64,000 nt of DNA from Roseihalotalea indica (lineage in GTDB: Bacteria > Bacteroidota > Bacteroidia > Cytophagales > Cyclobacteriaceae). Both the position numbers and the translations under genes were made by a program. The notes below the pieces were generated by a model. It ran no database searches. It was not told where the DNA came from and saw nothing but the letters and a program-made list of their open reading frames with translations. Numbering within the stretch: the first letter of the stretch is position 1; each line of letters begins with the position of its first letter. The stretch spans positions 1 through 64,000 of the forward strand of contig NZ_JAINFL010000011.1 of assembly GCF_022458895.1 (NCBI RefSeq). The letters are read 5' to 3'. Below are positions 34,423-43,263 of this stretch, in pieces.

Positions 34423-35946
34423 ATGAAAAAGTATTTTAACCTGTTTGACTTATCTCAAAAAGTCGATTATAAAATAGAAGTGTTGTCTGGCCTTACAGTG
34501 GCTCTGGCGTTGGTTCCGGAAGCCGTAGCTTTCGCTTTGATTGCAGGCTTATCTCCGCTCACTGGCTTATATGCAGCCTTTGTGATGGGCTTGGTTACCT
34601 CAATTCTGGGTGGTCGGCCGGGCATGATTTCCGGCGCGACTGGTGCAGTAGCTGTTGTTATTGTATCATTAGTACAATCGCACGGGGTGGAATATGTATT
34701 TGCCACCGTAATTCTGGCAGGCATGCTACAAATTACGGCTGGCTTTCTTCGTTTAGGTAAACTGATGCGCTTGGTGCCTCACCCGGTTATTTTCGGTTTT
34801 GTGAATGGTCTGGCTATCATCATTTTTATGTCGCAGTTAGCGCAGTTTCGTGATGGCTCAGGTAACTGGCTCACCGGAACTGAACTTTACATCTTTTTAG
34901 GACTGGTACTGATTACCATGTTTATTATCTGGGGGCTGCCCAAGCTTAGTAAAGCCATCCCGGCCTCACTAGTAGCAATTCTGACAATTTTTGGCATTGT
35001 GGTATTCTTTGGTATCAATACCCGTACGGTGGGCGATATCGCTTCTATTGAAGGCTCCTTCCCTCCGTTTCACCTTCCCAGTATTCCATTTACCCTGGAA
35101 ACCCTGTTCATTATTTTCCCTTACGCCGCCATCGTAGCGGGTGTAGGTCTGATCGAGAGCTTACTCACCCTTAATATTATTGATGAAATTACGGAAACCC
35201 GGGGGCGCGGCAATAAGGAAGCTGCAGCACAGGGCGTGGCTAATATTCTTTCAGGTGTTTTTTCCGGGATGGGTGGTTGTGCCATGTTGGGGCAAAGCTT
35301 GATCAACATTTCTAACGGTGCACGGGCTCGGTTATCCGGAATTGTGGCCGCCGTGATGTTATTAACCTTTATTATGTTTGGGGCTAACCTTATTGAAAAG
35401 CTTCCGATGGCCGCCCTTACAGGCCTGATGATCATGGTAGCGATTGGTACCTTTGAGTGGGCAAGTCTAAGAGCCTTTAATAAAATGCCGGTGTCTGATA
35501 TTTTCGTGATGGTGATGGTCACCCTGGTAACCATTTTCCTGCATAATCTGGCGTTAGCTGTGGTGGTAGGCGTTATTATTTCTGCATTAGTGTTTGCCTG
35601 GGACAATGCCAAGCGCATCAGAGCTCGTAAGCGAATAGACGAGGACGGCGTGAAACACTATGAGATTTATGGCCCTTTATTCTTTGGGTCGGTGACTGCC
35701 TTTAATGAAAAATTTGATGTCCTTAACGATCCTAAAGAAGTTATTATTGATTTTGAGGAAAGTCGCGTCGTTGATATGTCGGCTATTGAAGCATTAAATA
35801 AGATCACCGAACGGTACCAAAAGGTAGGTAAAAAGGTGCACCTGAAACACTTAAGCCCCGACTGCCGGAAGCTACTGCAGAATGCCGAAGAGATTATAGA
35901 AGTTAACGTACTGGAAGATCCTACTTATAAGCTGGTTGTGGATTAA
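34423..35946 (+). CDS. SulP family anion permease with STAS domain
   Basis: This is a 507-residue protein from the ATG at 34423; an upstream TTG adds 13 residues. The transmembrane region has the SulP signatures ALVPEAVAFALIAGLSPLTGLYAAFVMGLVTSILGGRPGMISGATGAVAVV and, later, GVFSGMGGCAMLGQSLINISNGARARLSG. The last 100 residues are a STAS domain (EVIIDFEESRVVDMSAIEALNKI). Bacterial SulPs of this type carry sulfate, bicarbonate or other anions, often with sodium. No carbonic anhydrase or sulfate-assimilation gene is near, so the substrate is open. It is followed by its own terminator. Confidence 0.92.
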   Translation: MKKYFNLFDLSQKVDYKIEVLSGLTVALALVPEAVAFALIAGLSPLTGLYAAFVMGLVTSILGGRPGMISGATGAVAVVIVSLVQSHGVEYVFATVILAGMLQITAGFLRLGKLMRLVPHPVIFGFVNGLAIIIFMSQLAQFRDGSGNWLTGTELYIFLGLVLITMFIIWGLPKLSKAIPASLVAILTIFGIVVFFGINTRTVGDIASIEGSFPPFHLPSIPFTLETLFIIFPYAAIVAGVGLIESLLTLNIIDEITETRGRGNKEAAAQGVANILSGVFSGMGGCAMLGQSLINISNGARARLSGIVAAVMLLTFIMFGANLIEKLPMAALTGLMIMVAIGTFEWASLRAFNKMPVSDIFVMVMVTLVTIFLHNLALAVVVGVIISALVFAWDNAKRIRARKRIDEDGVKHYEIYGPLFFGSVTAFNEKFDVLNDPKEVIIDFEESRVVDMSAIEALNKITERYQKVGKKVHLKHLSPDCRKLLQNAEEIIEVNVLEDPTYKLVVD

Positions 35947-35970
35947 CCTTTCTTCACTTGCCAATGCAAC

Positions 35971-36014
35971 AAGGCTGCTTTCCCAACTTTTATCGGGCAG
36001 GCAGCCTTTTTTTT
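35971..36014 (+). terminator. rho-independent terminator of the SulP gene
   Basis: AAGGCTGC (35971-35978) pairs with GCAGCCTT (36001-36008), followed by a run of eight T. It is 25 bp after the stop codon. Confidence 0.8.
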
Positions 36015-36129
36015 GCTGTATGCAAGTTATTACTGGTTATTGCCTACCAATCGTTTCACGATCAGAAGAGTCAGACAAATTGTTGGTACCCTTTTTAAAT
36101 GAATAAATAGAGGGAATAAAAATAAAAAA

Positions 36130-36152
36130 AGGCTTCTGAAATTCAGAAGCCT
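36130..36152 (-). terminator. strong minus-strand terminator hairpin
   Basis: AGGCTTCTGAA (36130-36140) pairs perfectly with TTCAGAAGCCT (36142-36152). On the minus strand the stem is followed by seven T and more T-rich sequence. The nearest upstream minus gene (antiporter) ends 361 bp away, so it may end either a long 3' tail or a separate small RNA. Confidence 0.75.
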
Positions 36153-36513
36153 GATGCCCGCGGGCTTGTTTTGGTTGTTGTAAAGCAGTAAAAAAAGCGA
36201 GCTAACGTTTGAATATAAAATTTTTAATGGTGACGTTACCGTTTCCATAAATGTACAAAAACTACTAATACATTCAGTATATCTTTAGAAGAATTTTAAA
36301 AAATATACAATATTGATAATTTTCGGGGCTTATTCCGCAAGTTTTTTTAAATACTGTAATTTTTGAATTAATTCAGACCGTTTTTTTTCTAAAACAACCG
36401 ATTGCATTAAAATTAGGCTATTTCTCAAGATGAATTTATGTCACTCAACAAAATTTTAGCCGCTGTTACTAAGTATTATGCTCAGAAAGAAAACAGATAA
36501 TACGCTCGCATTT
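36153..36513. other. gap with possible minus-strand small transcript
   Basis: This is AT-rich. It includes the perfect palindrome GCCCGCGGGC (36157-36166) next to the terminator and a near-palindrome GGTGACGTTACC (36229-36240). A minus-strand 72-codon frame runs across the terminator (36030-36248) and is not accepted as a gene. No promoter with full consensus is seen. Confidence 0.3.
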
Positions 36514-38517
36514 TTACCCTTGCATTCCGAGCTCAGGATACACGATAATAAAGCTGGTTTCAGTAAAATATTTAGAGAGATAATCGGGTATCTTATCCAG
36601 GTAATCGTGGTATGAGATAGTATTAGGACGAGCACTGATCAGTATCATTACATCCTGGGGGCTTACTTCTCGAGCCAGGATCAGAAAATCATCCCACTCA
36701 TGGAACGTCTGGCGTACTACTTCGAGCGAAGGCCGCCCCTCTTCTAACTGTTTTGCCACCGTTTCCAGCGTAGTAGCTTCACTAACTACCTGTACCCTGC
36801 CGGTTGTCTGGTTCCCAAACATCCGGATCATATTGATCCATTCGGCAAAACCCGGTTCAAGATGGGCATTGGGAGCCACAACAACCATAAGTTTTCCAAT
36901 GGTGTTCAGTGGATAAATCATCTTGGCTACCACAATGGTTTGCTCCGCACGTTCTACAATGGTATCGAGCACACTACCAAAAAACCGGGAACGGGTAGTA
37001 AGCTTACCATTCCAGCCCATCACTATTTTGGTTATGCCCAGCTCTTTGGTCGTGCGAAGAATACCGCTACTGGCATTCAGGTCTACCCGAGAGATTGGGT
37101 GAATGGCCTGATCATAACCAGCCGCATACTGCACACTCTTAGAAAATAGCCGATTCTGAGTAGCCACCTTCGTTTTAGCCTGATGATCATCCAAGATCAC
37201 TGAAAGAGGGTAAATGGGTGCGTTTTTTTGCTTGAGCAGCATGGCCAGATCAATCAGAGCTTCCAGGGTGTTGGGGTTGGCAATAGGTACCAGTATTTTT
37301 TCTTCTGACTCGGGTTCTTCTTCCATGTGTTCCACCTCATCCAAAGCCAGCTTTCTACCCGCCCGGTCAGTGACAAAAGAACTCACCATACAAGTGATCA
37401 GGATAAGAACAATCGTCCCGTTGAGCACATTATCGTCCAGTAAGTCTAGTCGGTACGCTATTAAGATGATGGCGATTGTTGCTGCTGCATGCCCGCTACT
37501 CAAGCCAAAGATTACGTTCCGCTGAAGGATACTAAGTCGGAACACGTGCTGAGTAAAGAAAGCAGCTAGCCATTTACTGCTCAAGGCTACTACCGTTAAT
37601 ACCCCGGCCACTATTAGTGCTTCTGTTCCTTGCGTTAATACTCCCGGGTTAACGAGCATCCCTACGTTAATCAGAAAAAAAGGAATGAATAAGGCATTAC
37701 CAATAAACTCAATGCGGTTCATTAGCGGTGAACTATGCGGTACCAGGCGGTTGAGAGCAAGGCCAGCTAAAAAGGCCCCTATAATAGGTTCCAGACCTGC
37801 TACCTCGGCCAGAAATGCAGCGGCGAACACCATACTTAGTGCAAAAATGTAGTGGATCACTCCTTCATTCTCAGCATTCCGATAAAACCACCGACCTATT
37901 TTTGGAAACCCCCAGAGAACAACAAACACAAAGGCAGCGATTGCACTCACCAGTCGTAACCAGAATTCTACATTTAATGCTCCCTCTATAGAAGATGTAA
38001 TGACAACCAGCACCAGCAGTGCCGCGGTGTCGGTAATCATCGTGCCCCCTACGGTGATTGTTACTGCTTTATTTTTAGTGATACCTAACCGGCTAGCTAT
38101 TGGGTAGGCAATCAGGGTATGGGTAGAAAACATACTAGCCAGCAGTAAGGCCGACCGGAAGGGATAGTCAAGTATAAAAATGCTGGCCAGGGTTCCCATA
38201 ATAAGCGGAACCAGAAAAGTCATTGCCCCAAAGCCAATACTTTTGTGGCGATACTTACGAAAATCGTTAAGGTCAATTTCCAGACCGGCAATAAACATTA
38301 TATATAATAACCCGACAGTGCCAAACAGCGTGGTTTCGGTACGATCAATCAGATGCAGCCCTTCGGGACCCACCAAAGTACCGGCCAGAATTAATCCGAT
38401 GACGCTCGGTATTTTGAGGCGATCCAGTAATAGCGGAGCAAACAGGATGATGAGCAGAATAATGAAAAATACCTGTACAGGTTCCGTTAACGGCAGGCTC
38501 AGTTCAAAAAGTAACAT
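36514..38517 (-). CDS. CPA2-type cation:proton antiporter with cytoplasmic USP-like tail
   Basis: The 667-residue protein has about 12-13 membrane segments in its first 390 residues. The exchanger motifs are LLDRLKIPSVIGLILAGTLVGPEGL near the N-terminus, FIAGLEIDLNDFRKYRHKSI, and the core GLEPIIGAFLAGLALNRLVP. The C-terminal 250 residues contain two alpha/beta units resembling universal stress proteins (EKILVPIANPNTLEALIDLAMLL; LMVVVAPNAHLEPGF). It should exchange Na+ or K+ for protons across the inner membrane, probably gated by the tail. It is divergent from the SLC12-like gene, with a 333-bp gap between them. Confidence 0.92.
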   Translation of the reverse strand: MLLFELSLPLTEPVQVFFIILLIILFAPLLLDRLKIPSVIGLILAGTLVGPEGLHLIDRTETTLFGTVGLLYIMFIAGLEIDLNDFRKYRHKSIGFGAMTFLVPLIMGTLASIFILDYPFRSALLLASMFSTHTLIAYPIASRLGITKNKAVTITVGGTMITDTAALLVLVVITSSIEGALNVEFWLRLVSAIAAFVFVVLWGFPKIGRWFYRNAENEGVIHYIFALSMVFAAAFLAEVAGLEPIIGAFLAGLALNRLVPHSSPLMNRIEFIGNALFIPFFLINVGMLVNPGVLTQGTEALIVAGVLTVVALSSKWLAAFFTQHVFRLSILQRNVIFGLSSGHAAATIAIILIAYRLDLLDDNVLNGTIVLILITCMVSSFVTDRAGRKLALDEVEHMEEEPESEEKILVPIANPNTLEALIDLAMLLKQKNAPIYPLSVILDDHQAKTKVATQNRLFSKSVQYAAGYDQAIHPISRVDLNASSGILRTTKELGITKIVMGWNGKLTTRSRFFGSVLDTIVERAEQTIVVAKMIYPLNTIGKLMVVVAPNAHLEPGFAEWINMIRMFGNQTTGRVQVVSEATTLETVAKQLEEGRPSLEVVRQTFHEWDDFLILAREVSPQDVMILISARPNTISYHDYLDKIPDYLSKYFTETSFIIVYPELGMQG

Positions 38518-38850
38518 GACCGTAAAAAATAGAGGTTAGACCGTGATGTATGAAGGCACCTAGTAGGAGAGCAAGAGCAAGTTTAACTTGCTGGGAACCA
38601 AACACATAAGAGAGAACACACTCATGAGCCTTTCAGATTAGAAATAGTGCGGCAATTTAGCAAATTGCTGCATCATTCAAGCCGCTAACAATAAATATTT
38701 TCGTACTTACTGCCTTAACCCTATTCACCGTAATTGCTTATGTAACTCTTTACTCATTCCCATACTAAAAGTTGGTGATTCCCGATTAATGTTATTATTT
38801 CGGAGGTTGAAAATGCTTTGGCCACCAGCCAGACCGGGGAATTAATAACT
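38518..38850. other. divergent promoter region between two cation transporter genes
   Basis: This holds 333 bp with no gene. It should contain both promoters, but I find no clear TAnnTTTG box. The plus-strand frame opens at TTG 38818, yet 38851 ATG is preferred as start. Confidence 0.35.
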
Positions 38851-41064
38851 ATGCCAATTACCGGAAACGATTCAAAAAGTACTCGCACCACAAATACAGC
38901 CTCATCTGTGCAAAAACTAGGTACTTTTGGGGGTGTATTTACGCCCTCCCTACTCACCATTCTGGGGGTTATTATGTATCTCCGTTTTGGCTGGGTAGTA
39001 GGTAATGTAGGATTGATCGGTACGCTCATTATTGTTACGCTTTCCACCAGTATCACTTTTTTAACAGCTTTATCAATTGCATCTATTGCTACGGATACAC
39101 AGGTAAAAACCGGTGGTGCTTATTACATGATTAGCCGCTCGCTGGGTATTGAAGTGGGTGGCGCGGTAGGAATCCCACTATTCATCGCCCAGGCTCTGTC
39201 GGTGGCCTTATATGTCATAGGATTTGCCGAGAGTATCGTTAATGTGTTTCCCTCCCTGGATATGAAGCTGGTAGGGTGTGGGGTGACCGTTGCCATTGGT
39301 TTGCTCGCACTTTTTTCTACCCAGGCTACCATCCGAACTCAATACTTTATCCTGGCGGCCATTGCCATATCGCTGATCTCATTGGTGATGGGTAAGCCAC
39401 TGGAAGCAACCCATGTTGAACTTTGGGGCGCTCCGCCTCAGGTCAGCGAAGGTTTTTGGCGAGTATTTGCCGTATTCTTTCCGGCAGTTACTGGTATCAT
39501 GGCTGGGGTTAATCTATCCGGCGACCTACGGAACCCTGCAAAATCAATACCCAAGGGTACTTTTTTCGCTGTTGGCACTGGTTACCTGATTTATATGGCT
39601 CTGCCTATCATCCTGGCCGGGCGCGCCGATGCCGGAACGCTAATTGACGATCCGCTCATTATGCGCCGGATCTCGTACTGGGGTAACGGCATATTGCTGG
39701 GGGTTTGGGGAGCTACTCTTTCCAGCGCAGTAGGCAGCATTCTGGGTGCTCCCCGCATTCTGCAAGCGTTGGCTAAAGATGGCGTGCTGCCACATAGTTT
39801 CCGCTGGCTAGGGCGGGAAAATGGCCCTAGTAACATTCCCCGAGCGGGCACAATCTTCACAATGATACTGGCCATCATTGCGGTCATCCTCGGTGACCTG
39901 GATTTGATTGCTCCCATCCTGACCATGTTTTTCCTAACGACTTATGGAGTGTTGAATATTGCTGCCGGGGTAGAGAGATTACTAGGCAGTCCATCTTTCC
40001 GCCCCAGCTTTCGGGTTCACTGGTTCTTCTCATTGCTGGGTGCACTGGGCTGTATTGCGGTTATGTTCCTCATCAACCCTCTGGCTACCCTGATCGCTAT
40101 TCTATTTGTGGCTGTCATATTTGTGTGGCTCAAACGCCGTGGACTACGTACAGCCTGGGGAGATGTACGTCGGGGCCTCTGGATGGCTCTTACCCGCACT
40201 GCGCTACTCAGTATTGATCATACTCCTGACCCCAAAAACTGGCGTCCCCACCTACTGGTCTTATCCGGTGCCCCTACCCGACGGTGGCATTTGATTGAAC
40301 TAGCCTACGCTATTACCCAGGGCAAATCACTCTTAACCGTGGCTACGGTACTAAAAGCTAACGACGTCACTTTTGACCGGATTAAATCACTGGAAAGTAA
40401 TATTCGAGATTATCTGGAAGGTCGTGGGGTTGAATCGTTTGTGCGGGTAACGGCTGATGAGGACCCATTTGTCGGAAGTACAAGACTCATTCAGACTTAC
40501 GGATTAGGAGCCTTGGTACCAAACACTATTGTATTGGGTGATACCCGAGAACTCACTCATCATGGACCTTATTGCGAAATGATTCAACGTTTTCATCAGG
40601 CCCAGCGTAACGTAGTGATTGTTCGGGATGAGGAGAAAGAAGGTTTTGGCAATAAAAAAGCCATTGATGTATGGTGGGGTGGTTTGCGAAAGAATGGCGC
40701 CCTCATGATGATCCTGGCTTACCTCATCAGTGGAAGCCGCGACTGGCGGTCGGTTAAGGTGACCATTAAAATGGCGGTATCAACACAGGCAGCCGCCCAG
40801 GATGCAGAAGCAAACCTTCGGGAGATTATTCAGAACATGCGCATTCCCTTCCAGCATCAGGTATTGGTCAACGAGCAGGAGTCTTTCTGGTCATTGTTAA
40901 AACAAGAGTCCCATTCTGCCGATTTGATTATGCTGGGTCTGGCTGAACCAGACGAGAACTTTTTAGCCTATTATGAGCAGCTATCGGAGCGGACTCAGGG
41001 TCTTCCAGCCACTCTGTTTGTGCTGGCAGCACAGGAAATTGCTTTTGAAGAGATATTGCTTTAG
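38851..41064 (+). CDS. SLC12-like (cation-chloride cotransporter) APC-superfamily permease
   Basis: This is a 737-residue protein from the ATG at 38851. It starts with KLGTFGGVFTPSLLTILGVIMYLRFGWVVGNVGLIGTL, the hallmark of cation-chloride cotransporters. About 12 membrane segments end near 430, with AVTGIMAGVNLSGDLRNPAKSIPKGT and SILGAPRILQALAKDGVLP. A cytoplasmic domain of about 300 residues follows (PHLLVLSGAPTRRWHLIELAYAITQ, ending DLIMLGLAEPDENF), like the eukaryotic family's tail. It probably carries K+ or Na+ with chloride. Together with the divergent antiporter it suggests salt adaptation (inference). Confidence 0.9.
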   Translation: MPITGNDSKSTRTTNTASSVQKLGTFGGVFTPSLLTILGVIMYLRFGWVVGNVGLIGTLIIVTLSTSITFLTALSIASIATDTQVKTGGAYYMISRSLGIEVGGAVGIPLFIAQALSVALYVIGFAESIVNVFPSLDMKLVGCGVTVAIGLLALFSTQATIRTQYFILAAIAISLISLVMGKPLEATHVELWGAPPQVSEGFWRVFAVFFPAVTGIMAGVNLSGDLRNPAKSIPKGTFFAVGTGYLIYMALPIILAGRADAGTLIDDPLIMRRISYWGNGILLGVWGATLSSAVGSILGAPRILQALAKDGVLPHSFRWLGRENGPSNIPRAGTIFTMILAIIAVILGDLDLIAPILTMFFLTTYGVLNIAAGVERLLGSPSFRPSFRVHWFFSLLGALGCIAVMFLINPLATLIAILFVAVIFVWLKRRGLRTAWGDVRRGLWMALTRTALLSIDHTPDPKNWRPHLLVLSGAPTRRWHLIELAYAITQGKSLLTVATVLKANDVTFDRIKSLESNIRDYLEGRGVESFVRVTADEDPFVGSTRLIQTYGLGALVPNTIVLGDTRELTHHGPYCEMIQRFHQAQRNVVIVRDEEKEGFGNKKAIDVWWGGLRKNGALMMILAYLISGSRDWRSVKVTIKMAVSTQAAAQDAEANLREIIQNMRIPFQHQVLVNEQESFWSLLKQESHSADLIMLGLAEPDENFLAYYEQLSERTQGLPATLFVLAAQEIAFEEILL

Positions 41065-41147
41065 TATATAACTATCGTTGAATATGCAGAGAAAGAACAT
41101 TGGCTGAGCATCATAAATGATGTTTTTGTAGAGCTTATGCTAACGGT

Positions 41148-41606
41148 TTATTGTTCCTCCAGCAGGGTTTCGGCTTCCTGAATACTTGTTTGTATTTGTT
41201 CTGCTACCTGCTGAATGGCCTGTTTTTCTCGGGCAATCAGTGCCTTTGCCTCTTCAGAGTTCATACCTTCAAAAGAAAAATCATTGCTGCGCATCCAGTT
41301 CATCATGGCTTCATCGGCTTCAGCCAGATTCAAATATACTTGCTCCAGGGCATCCAACCGATCACTCTGACTACTATTACTAGCCTGTAAGCTATCCAGT
41401 TCGGTCTGGATTTTCTGGCGAAGCTGGTAGATATGATCCATCTCCGGCATCACGCTATCGTGAATTGCCATCATCTCATCAAATAATGAATCCTGCTCCG
41501 TTTTCACCTGATTTTCAGGCGGTTCAGCAGTAACCGCATTTTCCTGACCTGATGGGGACTGACAAGCAGCCAGTAAGCTTAAAAAGATAATTACGAGATA
41601 TCGCAT
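41148..41606 (-). CDS. helical lipoprotein of unknown function
   Basis: The 152-residue protein has lipobox LLAAC (Cys-15). The mature part is almost fully helical and acidic: residues 35-150 form a probable coiled coil (DEMMAIHDSVMPEMDHIYQLRQKIQTELDSL and ALIAREKQAIQQVAEQIQTSIQEAETLLEEQ). Proteins of this type are sometimes labelled viral A-type inclusion-like in Bacteroidota genomes, without known function. It is probably anchored in the outer membrane facing the periplasm. It is a single gene with 90 bp to the mdh end. Confidence 0.7.
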   Translation of the reverse strand: MRYLVIIFLSLLAACQSPSGQENAVTAEPPENQVKTEQDSLFDEMMAIHDSVMPEMDHIYQLRQKIQTELDSLQASNSSQSDRLDALEQVYLNLAEADEAMMNWMRSNDFSFEGMNSEEAKALIAREKQAIQQVAEQIQTSIQEAETLLEEQ

Positions 41607-41695
41607 GGTTGGAGAGCTGTTAGAAATAAAATGGGGATGCCACTAACTAAAAGTAAATAACATCCCCATAAATATGGTTAACCAGAATATGAGTA

Positions 41696-42622
41696 CTACA
41701 TATCTTCCAGCACTTTCATTACTTCTTTCACATGTTGCTCAGAAGTTTTCAGCAGTGCCATTTCATCATCAGTCAATTGCAGTTCGATCACTTTCTCAAT
41801 ACCGTTCTTTCCTAAGATAACCGGTACTCCCAGGTAGCAATCGCTAATACCGTACTCGCCTTCCAGCTTCACACATACCGGGAAAACCCGACGCTGATCG
41901 CGGACGATGGCTTCCACCATTTGCGCGGCGGCTGAACCGGGAGCGTACCAGGCAGAGGTACCCATCAGTTTTACCAATTCTCCCCCACCGGTTTTGGTGC
42001 GCTCTACAATGGCGTTAAGTTTTTCTTCGTCTATCAGTTCTGTCACCGGAATGCCACCTACCGTGGTGTAACGAGGCAGCGGAACCATGGTATCGCCGTG
42101 GCCGCCCATCAATACTGCCTGAATGTCTTTGGGAGAAACATTGATCGCTTCAGCCAAAAATGCCCGGTAACGTGCGGTATCCAGAATACCAGCCATACCC
42201 ATCACTTTGGTACGAGGAGCTTTAGAGGTTAAATGCGCCTGATAGGTCATAACATCTAGCGGATTGGATACGACAATGATGACCGCTTCAGGCGAGTGTT
42301 TAATCACATTTTCAGTCACCGACTGCACGATTTTCGCATTGGTGCCAATCAGGTCATCACGAGACATGCCTGGCTTGCGTGGCAGGCCTGATGTGATCAC
42401 GACTACCTCGGAACCGGCAGTTTTGCTATAATCATTGGTAGCGCCTACGGTTCGGGTATCGTATAAGTTGATGGGAGCCTTTTCCCAGATATCCAGGGCT
42501 TTTCCCTCGGCTAATCCTTCTTTAATATCTACGACAACGACTTCGTTGGCGATTTCACGATATGCCAGCACATCGGCGCACGTGGCCCCTACGTTTCCGG
42601 CTCCTACGACAGTTACTTTCAT
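41696..42622 (-). CDS. mdh: malate dehydrogenase (LDH-like type)
   Basis: The 308-residue protein starts with MKVTVVGAGNVGATCADVLA, the NAD-binding loop. It has the substrate-binding RKPGMSRDDLIGTNAKIV, and the catalytic region VLMGGHGDTMVPLPRYTTVGGIP with the active-site His. Arginine in RKPGMSR fits malate rather than lactate specificity. The length is typical of the tetrameric MDH3 type found in Bacteroidota. It converts malate and oxaloacetate in the TCA cycle. It is probably a single transcript; the cNMP-binding gene lies 81 bp upstream on the same strand. Confidence 0.95.
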   Translation of the reverse strand: MKVTVVGAGNVGATCADVLAYREIANEVVVVDIKEGLAEGKALDIWEKAPINLYDTRTVGATNDYSKTAGSEVVVITSGLPRKPGMSRDDLIGTNAKIVQSVTENVIKHSPEAVIIVVSNPLDVMTYQAHLTSKAPRTKVMGMAGILDTARYRAFLAEAINVSPKDIQAVLMGGHGDTMVPLPRYTTVGGIPVTELIDEEKLNAIVERTKTGGGELVKLMGTSAWYAPGSAAAQMVEAIVRDQRRVFPVCVKLEGEYGISDCYLGVPVILGKNGIEKVIELQLTDDEMALLKTSEQHVKEVMKVLEDM

Positions 42623-42703
42623 AAGTTAGGTCTGATTTTGGTAAAAAAATTAAGTACTGATGCAATCTAAAGCAGTATATAGACAAACCCAAGCCCAAAT
42701 GAG

Positions 42704-43225
42704 CTAAATGTTTGCACTGACCTGATTCAGATTAAAAAAGCCCTTGGCTGAGCGGTACACATGAAACAAATCCTGTAAATACGCTTCGTACATCTCGCCC
42801 AAAGAAGCCATCATTTTTGCTTTAATTTTCGGGTGGCTGGAGAAGATATCCTGAATATTTACGTGCGGAATAACATATAATTCAGCTTGCACAGAACGCA
42901 CAATGGCACTGTAAGGGCGCAAGGTGCTTTGTAAAAGACTATTATTTCCAAATGACTGCCCGGCTGAGATCACATTCAGTGTTTCAAAATCCTGATCCTG
43001 ATCTATGAGTAGGGCTATTTTCCCGCTATTGATTAGATAGAGAGCATGGCTGGGATCTTTCCGGAAAAAGACGACCTCGTTTTCCTGGTATCTGCGAAGG
43101 TACATATAAGGAAAAAAGGTGCTCATTTCTTCTTGGGTCAATTGCTCGAATAACTGAAACTTTGACAGAAAAGTAATAAGCTCCAACTCCTGCTCCGAAA
43201 AAGATCGCTGAAAGGGATTTCGCAT
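42704..43225 (-). CDS. stand-alone cyclic-nucleotide-binding-domain protein
   Basis: The 173-residue protein contains a single CRP-type beta-roll (about 25-145): FLSKFQLFEQLTQEEMSTFFPYMYLRRYQENEVVFFRKDPSHALYLINSGKIALLID and ISAGQSFGNNSLLQSTLRPYSAIVRSVQAELYVI. The phosphate-binding cassette (FGNNSLLQSTLRPYSA) lacks the full GEL-x6-RxA motif, so cyclic-nucleotide binding is uncertain. A helix follows with no winged-helix DNA-binding domain, so it is not a transcription factor by itself. It lies between tilS and mdh, 38 bp from tilS and 81 bp from mdh, and may be in one operon. Confidence 0.8.
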   Translation of the reverse strand: MRNPFQRSFSEQELELITFLSKFQLFEQLTQEEMSTFFPYMYLRRYQENEVVFFRKDPSHALYLINSGKIALLIDQDQDFETLNVISAGQSFGNNSLLQSTLRPYSAIVRSVQAELYVIPHVNIQDIFSSHPKIKAKMMASLGEMYEAYLQDLFHVYRSAKGFFNLNQVSANI

Positions 43226-43263
43226 TGTATACTAACAGTTTCCAATCAAAAGTAAACAGTTTT

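Noticed and set aside
36030..36248. 72-codon minus-strand frame over the terminator
   Set aside because: The strong hairpin with T-run lies in the middle of the frame, so it would be cut during transcription; no protein features.
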